From assembly GCA_946639085.1 (NCBI GenBank), contig CAMPBP010000045.1, forward strand, positions 1-8,473: DNA of 8,473 nucleotides. The letters are read 5' to 3'. Shown here piece after piece: positions 5,624 through 8,473 of the stretch (position 1 is its first letter; every line of letters starts with the position of its first letter). The notes beneath the pieces were generated by a model that did not search any database, was not told the origin of the DNA, and was given only the letters and a program-made list of their open reading frames with translations. The stretch comes from an uncultured Lachnospiraceae bacterium. Its GTDB lineage: Bacteria > Bacillota > Clostridia > Lachnospirales > Lachnospiraceae. The position numbers were made by a program, and so were the translations under genes.

Positions 5624-6831
5624 GCATACTTTTTTATTATGGCGCACATGACGTTAACCACCGTGTCCATTCCTTCGGCGGTGATATGCTCAAGGGGACC
5701 GTGGAAAGCGTATCCTGCGGTTCCGAGGTTGGGACAGGGAAGACCGCGATAAGAAAGCATTGCTCCGTCGGTTCCTCCTCTTACAGGAACGTCCAAAGGC
5801 TCAAAGCCCTGTTCTTTGATACATTCTTTTGCCGTTTCAACGATATGCATGTGAGGCAATATCTTTTCTATCATATTTCGATACTGCTCCGTGATCGTAA
5901 GTACAACGGTGCCTTCACCGTATTTCTCGTTCATGATCTTCCCGATCATATTTAAAGTCTTTTTCTTTGCTTCAAACAAAGAAGCATCGTGATCTCTTAC
6001 GATATATGAGATTTCAGCATTCTCAACGTCACCTTTTATGTCAGTTAAATGATAAAAACCTTCTCTGTCCTGTGTATGAGAGGGAGTCTCCGCTGCGGGG
6101 AGCATGGAAGATATTTCGCAGGCAAGTAAAGCGGCATTTATCATTCTGTCTTTGGCATCGCCGGGGTGAACGCTCACTCCTTTTATTTTAAATACGGCTT
6201 TGGCTGCGTTGAAATTTTCGTATTCTATCTCGTTTTCGGGACCGCCGTCCACCGTATAGGCAAAATCGGCTCCGAATTTTTCTATGTCAAGAAGACTCGC
6301 TCCGTGACCGATCTCTTCGTCGGGAGTAAAAGCGATGGCGATCTCTCCGTGAGGAATGCCTTTTGTGATAACCTCCTCCGCCATGGTCATGATCTCCGCA
6401 ACACCCGCTTTATCGTCCGCACCGAGAAGTGTGGTTCCGTCGGTGGTAATGAGAGTTCTTCCCTTAAGAGTCATAAGATGAGGGAACAGCTTTGTGGTGA
6501 TGGCCCGCCCGTTTTTAAGGAAAACATCTTTACCGTCATAGTTTTCGTGAATAAGGGGTTTTACGTTTTCACCCGAACAATCCGGAGCGGTATCAAGATG
6601 CGCGATAAATCCGATCTTCGGAGCATTCTCACATCCCTTTGTGGCAGGGATACGTCCCGTAACGTAGCAATGTTCGTCGACACTGACATCACTTATTCCC
6701 AGTTCTTTCATCTCGGCTTCAAGCAATCTTGCCAGATCGAACTGAATATCTGTTGACGGAACGCTCTCAGACTCCTCGTCCGAAGTTGTGTGTACGACAA
6801 CGTATTTTAAAAGTCTTTCGTAAGCTCTCAT
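5620..6831 (-). CDS. pepT: Peptidase T (tripeptide aminopeptidase)
   Basis: Cytosolic zinc aminopeptidase of the M20B family that removes the N-terminal residue from tripeptides, the late step in peptide use. At 403 residues it has normal length (E. coli PepT is 408). The two-zinc site is complete: H78 (AHLDT, with D80), D140 (LLGADDKAG), E172-E173 (TPDEEIG; base and ligand), D195 (TVDGGP) and H382 (PLEHIT). The dimerisation insert falls near residues 210-320 and contains KGVSVHPGDAKDRMINA, diagnostic for PepT against PepD or other M20 members. Start ATG 6831 has GAGG 8 bases upstream. It follows the LarE-like gene by 19 bases and is the last gene of the right-hand run. Its stop shares TTAA with the stop of the convergent U32-like gene. 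Identification is secure. Confidence 0.96.
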   Translation of the reverse strand: MRAYERLLKYVVVHTTSDEESESVPSTDIQFDLARLLEAEMKELGISDVSVDEHCYVTGRIPATKGCENAPKIGFIAHLDTAPDCSGENVKPLIHENYDGKDVFLKNGRAITTKLFPHLMTLKGRTLITTDGTTLLGADDKAGVAEIMTMAEEVITKGIPHGEIAIAFTPDEEIGHGASLLDIEKFGADFAYTVDGGPENEIEYENFNAAKAVFKIKGVSVHPGDAKDRMINAALLACEISSMLPAAETPSHTQDREGFYHLTDIKGDVENAEISYIVRDHDASLFEAKKKTLNMIGKIMNEKYGEGTVVLTITEQYRNMIEKILPHMHIVETAKECIKEQGFEPLDVPVRGGTDGAMLSYRGLPCPNLGTAGYAFHGPLEHITAEGMDTVVNVMCAIIKKYA

Positions 6832-6850
6832 ATTTAGATCCTCTTTCTTT

Positions 6851-7666
6851 TTACCCTATTATTGTCTCATTCATGCTTCCCGTTCGATATCCGAGAAGAT
6901 CCAATGAGACATATGAAAAACCGAACTCTTTTAATTTCTTATATACAGCCGTTCTGGTTTCTTCCTTCATCATTGCATCAAACTGATCGGGGGTAAGCTC
7001 GATCCTGGCCACATCGGAATGTATTCTGACCCTAACCTGCTTAAATCCCATATCAAGCAAGTACTCCTCGGCCTTTTCAACCATCTCAAGCTTTTCCTTG
7101 GTTATGATCTCGCCGTAGGGAAAACGGCTTGCAAGGCAGGCAAAAGAAGGTTTCTGCCATGTGGGGAGATTAAACTCCTTAGACAGCTCCCTGATCTCTG
7201 CCTTTGTAAATCCAAGCTCTCTTAAAGGGCTTTTGATCCCAAGCTCTTTTATGGCCATCATTCCGGGTCTGTAGTCCCCTTCGTCGTCAAGATTCGAGCC
7301 TTCCAGAATTTCTTTGGCCCCGTTTTCTAAAGCAACTTTACCCATCAGTGTGAACAGTTCCCGCTTACACAGATAGCAGCGATTTTTCGGATTTACACAA
7401 AAGCCTTCGACTTTGAACTCATCAAAATCGATGACAAATTGCTTAACACCGATCTTTTCGCAAAACTCTTTTGCTTCGCAAAGCTCTCTTTTCGGAAAAG
7501 AAGCGGCGGTGGCGGTAAGTGCCATCGCGTTATCACCAAGTGCCTCCTTTGCTGCATAAAGAAGAAACGTCGAGTCGACTCCGCTTGAATAGGCGACCGC
7601 CACGCTTTTAAACGACGCTATATATTCTTTCAGTTTTTCATACTTTGCAATCAATTCGTTGTTCAT
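6851..7666 (-). CDS. larE: LarE-type ATP-dependent sulfur transferase (PP-loop)
   Basis: A 271-residue PP-loop ATPase. In lactate racemase systems LarE adenylates and then thiolates the pyridinium dicarboxylate precursor made by LarB, for the nickel-pincer cofactor finished by LarC. The PP-loop is YSSGVDST (26-33), with Ser in place of the usual first Gly of SGGxDS. RCYLCK (C97, C100) and FACLASRFPYG (C177) give the three-cysteine pattern of LarE proteins thought to carry a 4Fe-4S cluster that delivers sulfur, rather than the single sacrificial cysteine of the Lactobacillus plantarum enzyme. DYRPG (131-135), SPLRELGFTKAEIREL (146-161) and RVRIHSDVARIEL (212-224) complete the family. The start at 7666 is chosen because the PP-loop then lies 25 residues in, as usual; a longer frame to 7840 would overlap the methyltransferase. 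It sits 13 bases after that gene. No larA, larB or larC is visible, so the true substrate is open. Confidence 0.88.
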   Translation of the reverse strand: MNNELIAKYEKLKEYIASFKSVAVAYSSGVDSTFLLYAAKEALGDNAMALTATAASFPKRELCEAKEFCEKIGVKQFVIDFDEFKVEGFCVNPKNRCYLCKRELFTLMGKVALENGAKEILEGSNLDDEGDYRPGMMAIKELGIKSPLRELGFTKAEIRELSKEFNLPTWQKPSFACLASRFPYGEIITKEKLEMVEKAEEYLLDMGFKQVRVRIHSDVARIELTPDQFDAMMKEETRTAVYKKLKEFGFSYVSLDLLGYRTGSMNETIIG

Positions 7667-7679
7667 ACGTTTAGATTTC

Positions 7680-8473
7680 TTAAGCAAGGCCCAATGCTTT
7701 TTCCGCGAGGGCAACCGTCTCAACATGGCAGCTGTGACAAAATTGATCTGCGGGACGGACCCGCTCCAATTTGAATCCGTTTTCCGAAAGAATCTTAAGA
7801 TCACGGGCCAGGGTTGCGGGATCGCATGATACGTATACAAGGCGCTTCGGGGCCGTATCGATTATCGTTTTTACCAGTTTCTCGTCGCAGCCTTTGCGAG
7901 GCGGATCCACCACGATGACGTCGGGTGCGGGAAGCGAAGGAGCGATATCTTCCGATGCCCCTACAAAAAACTCCGCGTTGGTGATGTTGTTGATCTCAGC
8001 ATTGATACGTGCATCGTCGATGGCTTCCGGAACTATCTCGACTCCGTATACTTTCTTAGCTTTCCTTGCAAGATATAAAGATATCGTACCGATACCGCAA
8101 TAAAGATCCCATACGACCTCATCTCCGGTAAGGCCCGCAAATTCCGCCGCGACATCGTAGAGTTTCTTTGTCTGATAAGGGTTTACCTGGTAAAAAGAAA
8201 GGGGTGAAATACGGTAACTAATATCGCCGATGGTGTCGGTTATATAGAGATTTCCGTATAAAAGCCGGCATTCGTTTCCCAGTATGACGTTGGTTTTCTT
8301 TTTATTGATGTTCAAACAAAAGCATGAAAGCTTATGCCCGTTTTCTTCGCACACTTTTATGAGTATGTCTTTAAGTTCATCGCTTCCGGGCACCTTTTCG
8401 CCGTTTATCACAAGACAGACCATGACTTCATGTGTAAAGAAACCTACACGAGTGTATATGTGTCTTATAAGGC
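7680..8473 (-). CDS. rlmD: 23S rRNA (uracil-5-)-methyltransferase, RlmD/RlmCD type (5' end cut off)
   Basis: The last 263 residues of a TrmA/RumA-family enzyme, which uses SAM to make 5-methyluridine in 23S rRNA. In Firmicutes one such enzyme (RlmCD) often modifies both U747 and U1939. The frame stays open to the right edge (RHIYTRVGFFTHEVMVCLV), so the N-terminal TRAM domain and the iron-sulfur region lie outside. Visible motifs, counted from the ATG at 8423: FYQVNPYQ (77-84), SAM motif DLYCGIGTISLYLA (106-119), VVDPPRKGC (171-179), the nucleophile loop SCDPATLARD with C200, and HVETVALAE with the catalytic base E235. All catalytic residues are present, so the gene appears intact. The ATG at 8423 is internal and not the true start. 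It probably leads an operon with larE and pepT. Paralogs of this family are common, so the exact uridine target is inferred. Confidence 0.93.
   Translation of the reverse strand, partial: LIRHIYTRVGFFTHEVMVCLVINGEKVPGSDELKDILIKVCEENGHKLSCFCLNINKKKTNVILGNECRLLYGNLYITDTIGDISYRISPLSFYQVNPYQTKKLYDVAAEFAGLTGDEVVWDLYCGIGTISLYLARKAKKVYGVEIVPEAIDDARINAEINNITNAEFFVGASEDIAPSLPAPDVIVVDPPRKGCDEKLVKTIIDTAPKRLVYVSCDPATLARDLKILSENGFKLERVRPADQFCHSCHVETVALAEKALGLA

Noticed and set aside
7667..7840. 58-residue N-terminal extension of the LarE-like protein
   Set aside because: It would overlap most of the end of the methyltransferase gene, does not resemble LarE, and the internal ATG at 7666 places the PP-loop at the normal distance.
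1..8473. Defence system, prophage, insertion sequence or CRISPR
   Set aside because: No nuclease, transposase, integrase, phage structural protein, repeat array or terminal repeats were seen; all eight genes belong to housekeeping, transport or signalling-type families or to the U32-like group.

Overview
The window looks like chromosomal sequence from a Gram-positive anaerobe of the Clostridia, most likely Lachnospiraceae (Butyrivibrio-like). This rests on protein style (the EAL fragment, the MATE pump, the U32-like protein), purine-rich GGAGG-type ribosome sites and moderate base composition. It is inferred from sequence feel, not from a database search. There are eight protein genes and no sign of rRNA, tRNA, CRISPR, insertion sequences or prophage. 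Coding density is high.

Left part (1-1864, all minus strand): the 5' end of an acyltransferase-3 membrane protein that runs off the window; just upstream of it a short, odd gene that joins a lipoprotein signal peptide to only the C-terminal half of an EAL (cyclic-di-GMP phosphodiesterase) domain; then an RsgA-type ribosome-assembly GTPase. An intergenic stretch (1865-2093) holds a good intrinsic terminator for the next gene upstream, a MATE-family efflux protein (2094-3458, minus).

Middle (3459-5623): a 69-base divergent spacer separates the MATE gene from a plus-strand pair, an MFS transporter and a 296-residue protein of unknown function. The pair overlaps by ATGA, so it is almost certainly translated from one mRNA. 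The 296-residue protein has a C-terminal KIEGR segment and a cysteine cluster reminiscent of the peptidase U32/UbiU-UbiV fold. The divergent spacer can be read as two promoters whose -10 boxes overlap on opposite strands.

Right part (5620-8473, minus): a compact three-gene run transcribed right to left, the C-terminal part of an RlmD/RlmCD-type 23S rRNA m5U methyltransferase (truncated by the window edge), a LarE-type PP-loop sulfur transferase, and peptidase T. Gaps are 13 and 19 bases, so this is probably one operon. pepT runs convergently into the MFS/U32-like pair and the two stop codons share TTAA. No terminator lies between them, but a perfect 11-bp hairpin followed by a T-run on the minus strand lies inside the U32-like gene and could end the pepT transcript.

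The genes are mostly housekeeping (rRNA modification, ribosome assembly, peptide turnover) or membrane transport. The parts that are not ordinary are the lipoprotein/half-EAL chimera, the MFS plus U32-like pair, and the compressed regulatory layout around that pair. I found no clear multi-gene defence or mobile system.
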